Origin: Coprinellus micaceus
Taxonomy: Eukaryota; Basidiomycota; Agaricomycetes; Agaricales; Psathyrellaceae
DNA length: 64,000 nt
Assembly: GCA_951394405.1 (NCBI GenBank)
Contig: OX596345.1
Location: 2,604,001 to 2,668,000, forward strand
Reading direction: 5' to 3'
Made by a program: the position numbers and the translations under genes. The notes under the pieces were generated by a model, which was not told where the DNA came from, searched no databases, and worked only from the letters and a program-made list of their open reading frames with translations. Positions 11,927 to 23,360 of this stretch are shown one piece after another (within the stretch, counting starts at the first letter, position 1; each line of letters begins with the position of its first letter).

Positions 11927-12756
11927 ATGAAGCTCTCAACTACCTTCGCTCTCCTCGCCATCGCGCTCCCTATGGCTCTTGCCTCTCCTGCGCTCTTCGC
12001 CGCCCGTGCCGGTACCGACTCCGTCTCCAAGCGTGGAGAATCGTACGGGAAGGACCGCGTCTACTCCTCTTTCGACGACGAGAAGCACTACGACGAGGAC
12101 TACGACTACAACCATAAGAAGCACTTCAAGTTCAACGAGTATGACGGAGAGCAGAAGCACGAGGCCAAGGAGATGTCGTCTTCCTATAAGAAGGACATCG
12201 ACTGCTCCTCGAAGTCGAGGAATGATTGGGATCTGGAGATGAAGCAGAAGTGCGACGAGTGGAGCAAGAAGGAGGAGAGTGGAAAAGAGGAGGAGGCGAA
12301 GAAGAGCGATAAGGGGCATTATTATAACGAGGAGAAGGAGGAAGATAAGAAGGAGGATAAGAAGGGGTGGAAGGAGGAGGACGAGTATAAGCGTGAGCGC
12401 GAGGGTGGACGGGAGAAGGGGTGGAAGGAGGGCGGTGACTACAAGAACGAGCGCGAGGGTGGACGGGAGAAGGGTTGGAAGGAGGGTAACGACTACAAGA
12501 ATGGGCGCGAGGGTGGACGCGAGAGGGAGTGGAAGGAGAATGGCGACTACAAGGGTGACCGCGAGGGGGAGAAGGAGTGGAACGAGGATGGCGACTATAA
12601 GTATGGGCGTGAGGGTGGGCGCGAGAAGGGGTGGAAGAAGGAGGACGACTACAAGTATCAGCGCGAGGGGGGACAGGAGCAGGGATGGATCAGGAAATGT
12701 ACGTGCCCTCCGCTCCCCTTAATGGCTCATCGACTAACCCAGCTCTACCATCAGAA
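11927..12756 (+). CDS. Secreted Lys/Glu/Gly-rich tandem-repeat protein (about 257 aa)
   Basis: The start at 11927 begins a clear signal peptide (MKLSTTFALLAIALPMALAS). A dibasic KR at residues 35-36 looks like a Kex2 processing site. The middle part is very rich in Lys, Glu, Asp and Tyr and contains two cysteines within CSSKSRNDWDLEMKQKC. From about 12367 to 12680 there are six or more tandem repeats of roughly 17-18 aa with the core GWKEGGDYKNEREGGREK. A well-formed 56-bp intron (12699-12754: GTACGT donor, CTAAC branch site, CAG acceptor) joins the T at 12698 to AA and creates a TAA stop, so the protein ends QGWIRK. Reading through without the intron adds an unrelated tail ending at 12970. 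Known function: none that I recognise. The cargo is probably cell wall or extracellular. Repeat number is likely to vary between strains. Confidence 0.78.
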
Positions 12757-13122
12757 ACCTTGCGCCTTACATGCCACTCGGAGATCCAGGATCCGATACC
12801 CACCTTTTCGCTTTCTTTCATGGGCTTTCTTTGTTTCCGAAATCTATCAATTGTGGCTTCCCCGATTGTATCCCGTCTACGTCACGCAGCTCGTCATCCA
12901 CGTTAGAATCACTCTTCCGACTCGTTTGCGTCTGCGTTCGCTTGTAATGATCATTGCATTCTTTGGTTAAGACATCGCTGCTTTTCCCCGCTCCACCTCT
13001 CCGGGATATTCTTGTCATCGATCCAATTACAATTTCAGGTATCTAAAGGCTAGTACGTATCCGAAGGAACTACAGACAGACAGAATCCTTGGGCCGCGTA
13101 TAAGTACGACGTCGCACAGTAC
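12757..13122. other. Intergenic between secreted protein gene and F-box pseudogene
   Basis: This holds the probable 3' untranslated region of the secreted-protein gene and the 3' flank of the convergent F-box pseudogene. No further gene was seen. Confidence 0.4.
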
Positions 13123-15135
13123 CTATATAACCGAACGCTGAGATGCGCAAGCCCTCACCAATTGAGCTCTAACTCTCTTCCCAAACCTTGTTTCTTCGTC
13201 CTCGCGCGAAAGTTGGCGGTGTCGCACATAACTACCAAAGTCCACGTCGCGCCGAACAACCACAGTCCTTGTGGTACCGCCTCGCTTCTCCCGACTCTCT
13301 CTCAGAACGAGTTCCAAGGTTTCGACGCGACTCCGCCCGATGGAACGAGTCTCTCGCCGGTATAGAAATTGGGCGATGGCACGGAGTCGTTTGGGCTGCG
13401 ATTCGTGTAGGCCGTCGAGTCTCACCCTTCGAAGGCGGGGGAAGAGCAGAGGGAGACGCTCGTTCTAAAAAGTGTCCCGTCAGTTTTTCATCCCTCCGTT
13501 CTGTGTAAATGCGACTCACCTTCCCTCGGTCAAGGATGCCCATATCCTCGTACGGATTGAAATTTCGGTTCGGTCCGGACCAATCCTTATCCCCGCCACA
13601 TCGCCTCCAGAAGTTCGGTATCTGGACGTTCTCAATCTCGTCCAGAGTTCTCAGGTACCGAGATAGTGTCTCTTCATATGTCTCCACCCCGTCGCGGTCA
13701 ATGTGGAATATTGTATCGACGTCGAGCTTGAGCCATGTTTCGGGCCCAATGAGAGTCGATGAGGAAAGACGGCCTGGTGAACCGGGGACTATGACACGGC
13801 GGAGACCCGAGAACGTGCTCCCGAGAATCGAGTGACGGGGGCCCGACATCGAGGCCACGGAAACAGTGATGGTTTGGGTCTTTGATGCCCGCTTGACGAT
13901 GCAGTAAGGTCCTGGACTATCGCGCCTCACCGTGATATCGATAAGAGTTAAGGTTGAGCTGGGGTCGAGGACGGCGTTCGTCCAGCGGATGACGTCTCGC
14001 AGAACCGTGTCGTCTCTACGGGGGCTGAACGGACTCGCATTCATGTTGATCCTGAGGTCGATGCTGCAGGATGTTGGCAGGGAGAACTCGGACATCCACT
14101 AGCAGGACGCCAAGTCCCCGGCGAAGGCGAAGTCCTTCAACAAGGGTGGAAGAAAGAGGCTCTCCGGAAGTGGCACATCGTTCTCGTACTTGACCCCAAT
14201 AAGGAGAAGCGAACTCAGCGACGAGAGCGTACCGCACAGTGCCAGCCATCCGGCTATGTACTTCAACCCATGCCTGGGTCCAAAACCGAGGTAATCTTTG
14301 GATTCGATACAATGAGTTGTGAGGTTACAATAGCAAGACTGAGGTGGAATGCTGCAGTCGACGAGTGTGAGGTGGCGCAACTTGAACGCGGAGTTATCCA
14401 GTAGGGTCGATCGAATATCGACGGGACAGAGCAAAGCGAGTCGTTCGAGCTCGGGGGCGACTTCTTGTAGGACGCGAGTCAGGGGTTCCAGGTTGGTGTA
14501 CACACTAGGATGGTCGCTGAGAGCGAGGCATAGTTCGACGGTCCTATGCATATTTCCCTTGAGTGTACGCCACTTTGTGGGTGACATCAACAAGGGATAA
14601 TGCGACGTTCCGTCCGTGCAGATACGCAGTCCCTTGCATTCCTTCGATCGCTCGATGCAAAGGTCAAACAGGGACTCGCTCATGCGAGGGTCAACCACGG
14701 CCGCCCACAGCTCCGGTATCGAGGAGGCCATTGCATTCCAGGTTGGCAAACAGCACGAATGAGGAAGAGTTGCTGGATTCCAGATGCGGTGGGCTCCTCT
14801 TCGCCCTTGCGACGAGACAGCCTTTGGCGGTTCCAGGAGTCTTTCGACCTTTGAACCGCAAACAGAAAGATCACTTGCCAGAGCTCCGCGGGAAGCATCA
14901 GCTGATTTTCCGGTTGTGGAGTCGTAAGGTCCAGCTCCGGGATCCCAGTATCTTCGGTTGAGTAGCTCGCTATACCTTCCTGAGACGTGTCGAGAGAGCA
15001 TGGCGAACTGGGAGCTCCGTCATCCGACATGGTAGGTGTCGAGAGATCTTCAAGGTGTGGCTCTTGGGTGGAATCCTCCGAGCGACGAAACTTGGACTTG
15101 ATTCGTGCGAGCAGGCCGAGGCTGGAATCGGACAT
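13123..15135 (-). pseudogene. F-box/LRR-like gene with frameshift and stop
   Basis: The start codon at 15135 begins a low-complexity N-terminus followed by an F-box-like segment (LPAELWQVIFLFAV) near residue 80. Near 14741-14748 the frame breaks: VCQ is in one frame and TWNAMASSIPELW continues in another, as if one base were lost. The second frame then runs to a TAG at 14099-14101, after which the same frame continues with homologous sequence. A 55-bp intron (13465-13519, GTGAGT donor) links to a last exon ending at 13123 with LPLLFPRLRRVRL. Alignment with the paralogue at 55690-57587 supports all these joins, including that the TAG replaces a sense codon. F-box proteins normally recruit substrates to SCF ubiquitin ligases. 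This copy should be inactive unless both lesions are sequencing errors. Confidence 0.68.
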
Positions 15136-15211
15136 ACTAGGAGTGGCTAGAGCGAGACAGACGGAGGGAGTGGCGTGAAGGGGGATGAAAGTAACGCGTC
15201 CTGCTGCTCAC

Positions 15212-15219
15212 TCTTTATA
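15212..15219 (-). promoter_or_regulatory. TATA box of F-box pseudogene
   Basis: TATAAAGA on the minus strand lies about 80 bp upstream of the ATG at 15135, the same spacing as at other genes here. The promoter appears intact although the reading frame is not. Confidence 0.5.
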
Positions 15220-16280
15220 CCCCTGCCACGCACATATCGCCGTGTGGCTCGGGCGAAAGGATTAACATCGTGAGCCCCTTCCCATCGAACTTGCCATGGG
15301 CGATACAAAAGAGAGGTGCAAAGGGCCTTTGTGAAGGATACCTTCCTAAGTGCCACAACTCCTCCTGCCACTGTACCCGAGCCTCGTTTATGGAAGGCTC
15401 TGAACGAATACGTGATCCGAACCTCAAGTCTGAAACGCTGGCCATATCGTCGAGAGAAGCACTCTGTGGTGTTCAAACGAGAAGCTTGATGTCGTTTGCC
15501 CTGCGGATGGCGCATTCGGTGAGAAAGAGCCAGGGCCATCGAAGGGTGTAGAGACGCAGGGAAGTGCGTGCTCTGAGTTCGTGTTGGGGATTCGAACTCT
15601 CACCGAACCGCCGTACGCATCGAGAGGGCAAACGAATGTATTCAGTAGATAGATGAATAGAAAGAAAAAGACTGAGAGTTGGGGAGAAGCGAGTGGGGAG
15701 GAAGGGGAAGGAAGGGAAGGTCCGAACTAGGGAACCATACAAGAGGCTACGGGTATATGTGAGTGCGCGGATGCGCACTCGCCAGGGGGATCAGTAGTCT
15801 AGCGTGAGACGCGAGACGCGTCGAACAAAGCAATGGATCATGGAAACCTACCTCCGAATGACAGATGCGAGATGGGCAGCTATCTATCCCCGGAACGGGA
15901 TGTCCAGGTGACCTCGCGCCATGGCCGCCGAGTGCGAGACATCGCCCGGCGCTGTCTCCTGCCTAATCGGGAAATGGTCGGTAGTTGGGGACTTCGCGCC
16001 CAAGCGCGAAGGCGGCCCCACAAGGGTATGCACGCTCTCGCGACCCGATCTCAACCCACAATGCAGGAGGTAGGGGTCAGGGTCGAGCAAAGCAATAATC
16101 GAAGAGGAACGAAGGCCAACATAGGTACAAGCGAGAGAATATCTGAAAGAACACATTCTGGAGTCCGATGGAATGGGATGTCGTGCATAGAGAAGTAGAG
16201 CCGGAGTAGTATGGGTAGATAGAGGAGGAGAAAATACGAAGTTCTTATCAGTGAGGAAATGGACGTTGGAAAGTGAAGAA
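15220..16280. other. Intergenic, no gene seen
   Basis: This separates the F-box promoter from the 3' end of the minus-strand TPR-CHAT gene. It contains a purine-rich run on the plus strand at about 15655-15720. No supported coding region was found. Confidence 0.35.
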
Positions 16281-19200
16281 TCAGTAACCGTAGTGAACGT
16301 ACGCTGCCCACGTAAGGAGCGACTTTTCGGAGTTGTCGAGTCGCTCTTTCAATTGCTGGATAGAGTGATGGAGGGCATATGCAGACAAAGACCCGTCGAA
16401 ACCGCTACCCGACCCCACCTCCCTACGACTCCACAGGTATTGATAGAATTCCTTCGCGACGCCCGGCGCATGGCGGTCGCTGATCATCCACATGGTGGCG
16501 ACAACTCGACGATATCCTGCTGCGAGCATCCCCGCTGCCAAATGGACGGCTTCATCTGACAGCGACTCATGGCCTGAGCTCGTCTGGCATGCGGAGAGGA
16601 AGGCGACGTCGGCATTTCTGAGGTTTCGCTGGATGATTGTATCGAGTTCGAGGGAGCCCTTCTGAAAGCGAAACCGACTCTGAAGCGGGTCGTCACTGTT
16701 CTGAGATGCATGGCATGCGAGATGGATGCTACTGAATTCTTCCATGTTTTGCAGACATCCATCGACAGTCAAGGAATCCCCTTCGACTTTTGAGACTCTA
16801 ACTCCAATCGCCTGTCCTGTAGCGTAGATGGAGTTGACCTCCTCTGTTGTCCCAGGAATCGTGAAGGCTCCGGGCACTTTGGGCTGGCTTGTCAGGAACA
16901 GCCCCGAGAGACCCTCGTCGATTGGGTGATCGTTCGTCAGTCGGGAGGTAAGGGCACCAACAGATGGAGTGTACGATGAGACCACGTAGTCGTGGGTGCA
17001 CTCCGCTTCCATCCCTTCGTATATTCCTGCGGCGTGGATGGGGAGGAACACCAAAGGTCCCGTGGGGCACCACCAGACTCGTGGGCGTGGCGTTTCAGAC
17101 GCTTGGTCCAATTTCTACTTTATGGCTTAGCACAGCGACGCGGATAAAGGTGAGAAATGCGACTAACCTGGAATTTCAAACGATCTAGAATAGGCTTTAC
17201 GAGGCCGGTCCATAACCCTCGAAGGATGTCGTGCGTGATAGATCCACCGACACCACGTTTCCTTCGGTGGAGTCCTAGCCCTCTCTTCAAGGCTATTTCA
17301 TCAGAATCGCCACTTCCTTCTGTCCCACGAAGGTCGTGATTTCCCAATTGCCGTACCAAGCGTGAGTGATATTCCTTGGCCATTTTTAAGGAGAAATCGG
17401 GGAGGGGTACGTGGAGAGGCCCTTCCTGCCCAATTAGCAGTACAATTGCATCGCATCGGGATTCGTCGATATTGATGAGAACGATTGGCCCTGACGTTGG
17501 GAGGTGTCGCAGGAGTGACGAACAGGATGATGGCTGGAGGAAAGATTCGAAGCCAGGGATAGCTCTAACCTGAGCGAGTAAGCTGTCCCAGCCTTTCGAA
17601 AGCTTCAGGTGAGCGGCAGCCTCGTTCTCCAAGGAGATCTTCTCTGAGAGCGACATGTCACCACGCGATCGGTTTAGAGATGCCCCAGCTTTCTCAAGGC
17701 GTTCTGCGATATCTTGGACCTGCTGTGCAAGCTCGCCATCATACTTGCGCAGGTCGTCGACTTGTGTTCGCAGTACGCTGATCTGGTTCCAAACGAGGCA
17801 GCGTCCTTGTTCCAGCCACTCCACAGCTTTCTCTGTTCTGCCAAGGTCCAATGCAGCTGCCGCAGCCTTGTGGGCAGAAAGGGTCAAAGTCGACTTATCT
17901 TGAAGGCGTGCGTATCGTCTATTCAAGGTCTGGTCAAGACCTGCTAGTAGAGCGACAGCGTGGAGAGCGGCGTCCAATGCTGGGAGCACATCTAGTGACT
18001 CGGGGTAATGGCCATATATGTTCAGTGCCCAAAACATGGCAGCTTCAGCCTTTATTCGGGGAGAACCAGACGAACACGCCGCCGCGAGCCGAAATTTGTG
18101 GATGCTGCTATCCAAATCATCCCGAGTACTAGTCGACCCGAAGCGGCTGAGCAATGACAGGCCTAGGCTTGTGAGCCTCATTGGGAGGAGAGCATGGCCA
18201 TCGGGAGTGACCTCAACAGCTTTCCGCTTAGCCAATATTGCTTCGTTTAGGTCTGTCAGGGCTCCAGTGGCATTGAAGAGCGACTCGAGAGCGGTTCCGA
18301 GATTGAGCAGCCGGGTAGGGAAACTGGCTTGACCCTCAGGTGTGATCTCCACCGCCCGACGATGTGTTGATACCGCTTCGGCGATGTGCGAAAGGTCGCG
18401 AGTGTACGTAAAGTTGGAGCATAATGATGCTCCGAGGTTACTGAGAAAGGTAGGAAGACCTGTGGTACCCTCTGGAGTCAGTTCCACGACCTTCCTTTGC
18501 GCGGAAATTGCTTCGGCGATGTCACAAAGATCACCAGTTCGTTCGAAACGTGCCTGAAGCGATGTCCCGAGATTGTTCATCCAGGTGGTGAGACCTGCGT
18601 GGTCTTTTGAAGCGAGGGCAATGGCTTTCTGATGGAACCCTATCGCTTCAGTGATATCGGAAATATCACCGGTGCAATCGAAGCGCGATTGATATGCCGT
18701 CCCCAGATTGCTAAGGCCCGTGGAGACCTCAGCGCGCTCGCGCGGAGAGAGGTTCACAGCCTTCTGGTTCGCTGAAATCGCTTCATTGATGTCGGATAAA
18801 TCTCCAGTGACGTTGAAGAGATGTTGGAGAGAAAGACCGAGGTTGTTGAGTATAGTAGGGAGGAGTGGATGGCATTGCGGAGTCAGCTCAGCCGCCCTTC
18901 TTCGCGCCGATATTGCTTCGGAAAGGTGAGCGAGATCCCCAGTGCACTGGAAGAGGGATTGGTAGGAATCCCCGAGATTGCTGAGGACGATGGGCTCTCC
19001 TCTGTGACCCTTTGGGGTGAGCCTCACCGCTTTCTGCTTCACGGATAGGGCTTCAGTGAGGTTGGAGATATCGCTCGTCCTCGCATATAGAGACTGCAGC
19101 GATATACCCAGGTTGCTCAACATACCCGGGAGGTCAGGAAAGCTCTCTGGACTGATCTTGACTGCATCCCGCTGCACCGATGTGGCTTCTTTAAGATCTG

Positions 19201-20775
19201 CTAGTTCACCTACGCGCTGGTATCGAGTCTGCAGTGATGCTCCCAGGTTTCCGAGTGCAATGGGGCGCATGTCATGGCCTTCGGGAGTGAGGCCCACCGC
19301 CCGGCGCTTGATCAATATCGCCTCAGAGAGGTCGGATAGATTTCCAATGCGCTCGAAGCGGGATTGGAAGGACGACCCAAGGTTGTTTAGCAGGCTGGGG
19401 AGATCCTCATGACCCTCTCCAGCGAGGCTCACAGCGATCTCCTGGATCGAGATCGCCTGAGTGAGATCGTCAACATCGCCCATGCGCTCGAACCTGCGCA
19501 TGAACGAAAGTCCTAAGCTATCGAGCATGTGTGGGAGGTCTGGGTGACCGTCAGGGGTCATCTGGACCGCCTTTTGGTGTAGAGATATCGCTTTCGTAAT
19601 GTCCACAAGGTCGCCAGTGCGCAGGAACAACGACCGATGTTGGACGGCCAGGTTGTAAAGTGTGGTGGAGGAATCTGGGTGGCCCTCCGGGAACAAGTCC
19701 GCCGCCCTCTGAAAGGCTATAATGGACTCAGCGAGGTCACAGGGTTCTCCGTAAAGGCGGAAGCGAGATTGGAAGCATCGTCCCAGGTAGGTGAGCCACA
19801 CCGGAAGGTGCGGGTGACGTGGGGCACTGAGATCCAGCGCTTTCTGTTGGAATGATATCGCCTTCGTAATGTCAGCAGACTCTTCTATGGCTTCAAAGCG
19901 AAGGTAGAATGATGTAGCGAGGTTGCTGAGCCTGGTAGGGAGGGTGGTATCATCCTCTGGAGTAAGAGCTATCGCTCGTTCCACGAACGATATTGCTGAA
20001 GCTATATCAGACAAATCGCCACTCGTTTGGAAGCGAGCCTGAAATGATACTCCAAGGTTAGTGAGCGCGGTAGGGAGAACTGGATGATCGTCACGAGCGA
20101 GGGAAACCGCCCTCAGTTGCAGGGGCAGTGCTTCTGCGAGGGAAGAAACCTCTCTGGTGTGGTGGAAGAGAAGATTGAATGACATCCCGAGGTTGTTCAG
20201 CATGATGGGCATATTATCGTCTTGATCCGCTGTAAGGTCTACCGCTTGCTGCTGGGAGGATATCGCCTCGGATATGTCAGGAATCTGGCTGGAGTACTCG
20301 AACCGTGCCTGGAGCGCCATTCCGAGGCCGTTGAGAAGACCAGGGAGATCAGGGCTATCCACAGCGCTACAGCCAATGGCTTTCCGGTGCGTCGATATGG
20401 CGTCGTTGATGTCACAGACCTCACCAGAACGCTCGAACCGATGCTGCATCGCGAGTCCGAGGTTGACGAGCCACCTAGGAAGATTCCTATTGTCCACTGG
20501 CGAGCGCTCCACCGCTCTCTGCAACACCTCGATAGACTCGCTGATATCGTCAACGATCCCTGTCACCTCGAAGCGCCCCCGAAGCGCCATCCCTCGGTTG
20601 TACAACTCATTTGCGATGGCGAGATCCCTTAGGGCCCATATTCACTAGTGGGTTCACGTAGACTTGAGGCAATGACTTACCCAGCGCCGTCTCCGCCGGC
20701 TGTGGGAGTGGTGCTGCTTCACGCTGAGCTCGACTCTCGGTACGCAGCTGCTGAGACGTACTCGTTATGCTCCAT
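16281..20775 (-). CDS. TPR-CHAT protein, complete (about 1447 aa)
   Basis: Inferred exons on the minus strand are 20775-20762, 20716-20681, 20627-17168 and 17114-16281 (1447 codons plus stop). The first exon is 14 nt, the same length as in the paralogue at 3725. Introns are 45, 53 and 53 bp, with GTACGT, GTAAGT and GTTAGT donors. The start MEHN and the two 5' introns are inferred, while the CHAT intron is firm. Nineteen TPR-like repeats of about 46 aa (core LSNLG.S.QSRF) fill most of the protein up to about residue 890. The linker WLEQGRCLVWNQ and a CHAT domain follow. The catalytic His is in HLACHAS (codon 16710-16712) and the Cys in LSACQTSSGHE (codon 16587-16589). The domain ends YVHYGY, so both catalytic positions are kept. 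It is probably a soluble clan CD peptidase with a repeat sensor. Role and substrate are unknown. Confidence 0.9.
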
Positions 20776-21439
20776 CGTTTCGAGGGGGGTGCCGTGTTCC
20801 TTGAGATGAGGGAGGTACGGAGGGTGGTGGAGGGAGACCACTGCAGGGAAGGGGCGAACTACGAACGACAGGTCAATGCTCAGGCTATAAATGAGACACA
20901 ATTAGGCGACAGCTACGGGCGTTTAATGAGCGATGCACACAGCCTCACCGAAATGGGGTGGAGAGCGGTGCATCCCCACTATCTCCACACCACCTGTCAA
21001 TAAAACGGGGTTACTCGGCGCAAGGTAGTTCATGGCATATATTCCTCACTCAAATTAGATGTCGCCCGACAGGTGTCGTCTTGTCTCCTCATAAGTCTAT
21101 CTACCGTGGGTCTTCTCACGACGCGATAACAGCATCTCTTTCGCAATGCCCTGGCCAGTGGATGCTTCAGCAAGGGCCGGCTCGTGGCGGGAAGGCCAGC
21201 ATCCCTTCAACGGGGATGTATCAAACACCGCATCGGTTAACGCCCCCGTTGAATCGGCGTTGACACAGCGTGTTGCACAGCACGTTGGGCGCCTATTTCC
21301 ACGAGGCTGGATATCGTAACTCGTACAGTCGACGAAATTAGCACTGCATCGCCCCGGAGCTCAGGGTTCTGAACCTTCTCCAATTGACAGGAGTGTATTA
21401 GTTATTCAGTGCCTTCCAGTGTGCGAGGATATTGAAATG
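20776..21439. other. Upstream region of minus-strand TPR-CHAT gene
   Basis: This holds the probable promoter of the gene starting at 20775. A weak TATA-like TTTATAG lies near 20884-20890 on the minus strand. No gene was seen in the remaining sequence. Confidence 0.35.
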
Positions 21440-21890
21440 TATGTCTGTGTACTCAAATTCAGAACCGAGCCAACGTTGTGGCAATGCCCATCGATTATCC
21501 CTTGATCTCTCCGTTCGTGAGTCTTATCCACCACCACCGTGGACTCGATTCTTCCTGGAAGTGTATCTTCATCTGGTTGCCTAGCTTCACTTAGCCATCT
21601 CCTCGGATCCACCTTCCTGTACTCTACGGACTGGTCCTTCGCGCTGCCATGCGTCATTGAGGAGAGTCGGATGCTGATCCTGCATCGTCTCAGAGCCAGG
21701 AGGGTTCTATACACCCTGCTTGAAACGTTATTTATCTGGGCCTTGGTCTGCAGGTATCTCCTATCGTCCCCTCTGTGCAAGAGATCCACTCTTCGATACG
21801 CCCTTGACCGTGATACCCATAACCTGCTCGCCCCGACCGTGTGCCAAGGGTTAGCGATTGCATTAGAGATGCATCCCCGTGCGTAGTAGA
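21440..21890 (+). repeat. Direct repeat of about 450 bp (copy 1)
   Basis: It is similar over its length to 25165-25620 in the same orientation, sharing TCCACCACCACCGTGGACT, ATGCGTCATTG and TGTCTGGGCCTT-like blocks. Frames in both copies contain an ETLF(I/V)WAL peptide, but neither is an intact gene. It may be part of a decayed transposon or gene family. Confidence 0.6.
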
Positions 21891-21899
21891 CCGGGAACC

Positions 21900-22810
21900 A
21901 GTGATAATGCACCCGTGAAAGAGCTCGAGTTTGACGAGGGCGAGGGTGGAGTGGGAAGCGGTGCTGAGCGCGCGTAGAATAGTATGGACGGGGAATCCGC
22001 CATTCCCTAAGAGATGCACGTCTGTGTGACTTCGAACGGTCAGCCTATAGTTTTGCCTCGTTCGAGAACCCACAGAGAAGGCGAAGAGCCTCCTGCAGAC
22101 AGTTTTACGAATGGAAATGCGAAACCATGCTCACCCCGAGCTTTCGGAGACCCGGGCCACACACAAGACTCTGAACGGATTTGCTACGAGTCAGGGTACG
22201 GCTCGAATTCGACTGGATCGCCAGTTGGCAGTGCGTATATTTGATCGCCGCTACACATAAATCAACTCGGACTCGACGATATTTCACCACGTTCTGTATC
22301 GCGTTCGTAACCGGATGCCCCTTCTTCATAACTTACGTTGGAGTAGTCCAGAGTGGACCTACTGGGGCTCGCTCGCTGGTGAGGCTCTGGGCAACGCTGG
22401 CTGAGCACCTCGGTATAGCGTCGAGGGCAAGGAATGGTATTGATCCTGTACACGGCTGTCATCTACATCAGGTATCATAATATAATCTAATCTATAGTGA
22501 CGCTGGCTGTGCTGGGCGCCTAATCGCCCTGGCACAACGTCAATCAAACGACGTGGAACGTGAAAAACTAAACGTACGAGCCGGTTGTGGTACAAAACAC
22601 TATCCTGCGTGCGCGTTTCAGTGAGGTGTAGGGCGCTTCACCATTGAGGTCGGTGTCGAAGTAAAAGGAAACGGTGGCCCAGAGGACTTTTTGGCAGCGA
22701 AGGGTGAGAGATGTACGGGTGAGGCTCAGGGATTTGTGGGTGGCTGTCTGGCCCTTCCAGACCTTGTCGACGATGAGCTCGATGAGCTCCACTGGGAGGG
22801 TGGTGGACAT
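21900..22810 (-). pseudogene. Short F-box protein relic
   Basis: The minus strand starts at 22810 with MSTTLPVELIELIVDKVW, the usual opening of short Agaricomycete F-box proteins, and continues for about 50 residues to VLWATVSFYFDTDL. It stops at 22568. Further down, fragments such as VCGPGLRKLGVS and GGFPVHTILRAL resemble the later parts of such proteins but lie in other frames. A repeat copy (22336-22548) sits between, so it may have disrupted the gene. Function is lost or doubtful. Confidence 0.45.
22336..22548. repeat. Dispersed repeat of about 210 bp (copy 1)
   Basis: Its reverse complement matches 60430-60625, sharing GGGCGCCTAATCGCCCTGGC, ATTGATCC and GCTGAGCACCTCGGTA. It is a dispersed element with no coding capacity that I can support. 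Confidence 0.65.
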
Positions 22811-23360
22811 GGTAAGGAGAAGAGCAGGGTTGGCCGTTCACCAACGATGAGGGCTGTGGAACGTAAGCCTGCTGAATGTGGGCATATGGCGTGCGCACAC
22901 ATAGCCCTCCCTCCCGATTATATGTGGGTGTACGCACATCATGATGTGCGCCTACAACGCAACTGGCTCTTCTCTGGGTACCCGTAGGCCAAGGTGTTCG
23001 CCTGCTGAAGGAATGCACCAACCGAACTAGGGACAAGCGAGCAGCGGTGAGAAAGGTCCACAACTTCCTACTACGGCGAACCGTCCAGACTCCATCGGTA
23101 TCAGAAACAACCTCGGGCCTTGTGTGCGCGGATGGATGCTTACCCACAGTGAGTACGATTCACTCGATGGGAGAGGTTCAGGTACAGTGGAATATTATCG
23201 ACGTAGAGTAGATGGATGAGGTTGGTTATACATGACTTGGCGTGGCAGAGAACGAGTGTTTTACGAAGCCGGAAAAACGATGAAGGAAGGTTGAGGAATA
23301 CGATCTACGATCCAAGCTTGAATGCAGAGAGAGATACGAAAAGTCCTCCAAACACCCGAC

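Noticed and set aside
12279..12722. Arg-rich frame overlapping the secreted protein repeats
   Set aside because: It is a shifted-frame shadow of the Lys/Glu repeat region, so repeats appear in every frame.
11489..12970. Single long open frame of 493 codons covering the secreted protein
   Set aside because: The real start is the signal-peptide ATG at 11927 after a TATA box, and a well-formed intron at 12699-12754 ends the protein. The upstream and downstream parts of the frame are not protein-like.
14056..14105. Intron that would remove the TAG in the F-box gene
   Set aside because: A 43-bp GT...TAG segment exists, but removing it shifts the frame away from the conserved sequence, so a true premature stop fits better.
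15575..15620. tRNA-like sequence on the minus strand (GAGTTCGAATCCCC)
   Set aside because: The T-stem does not pair and no A box or cloverleaf can be drawn.
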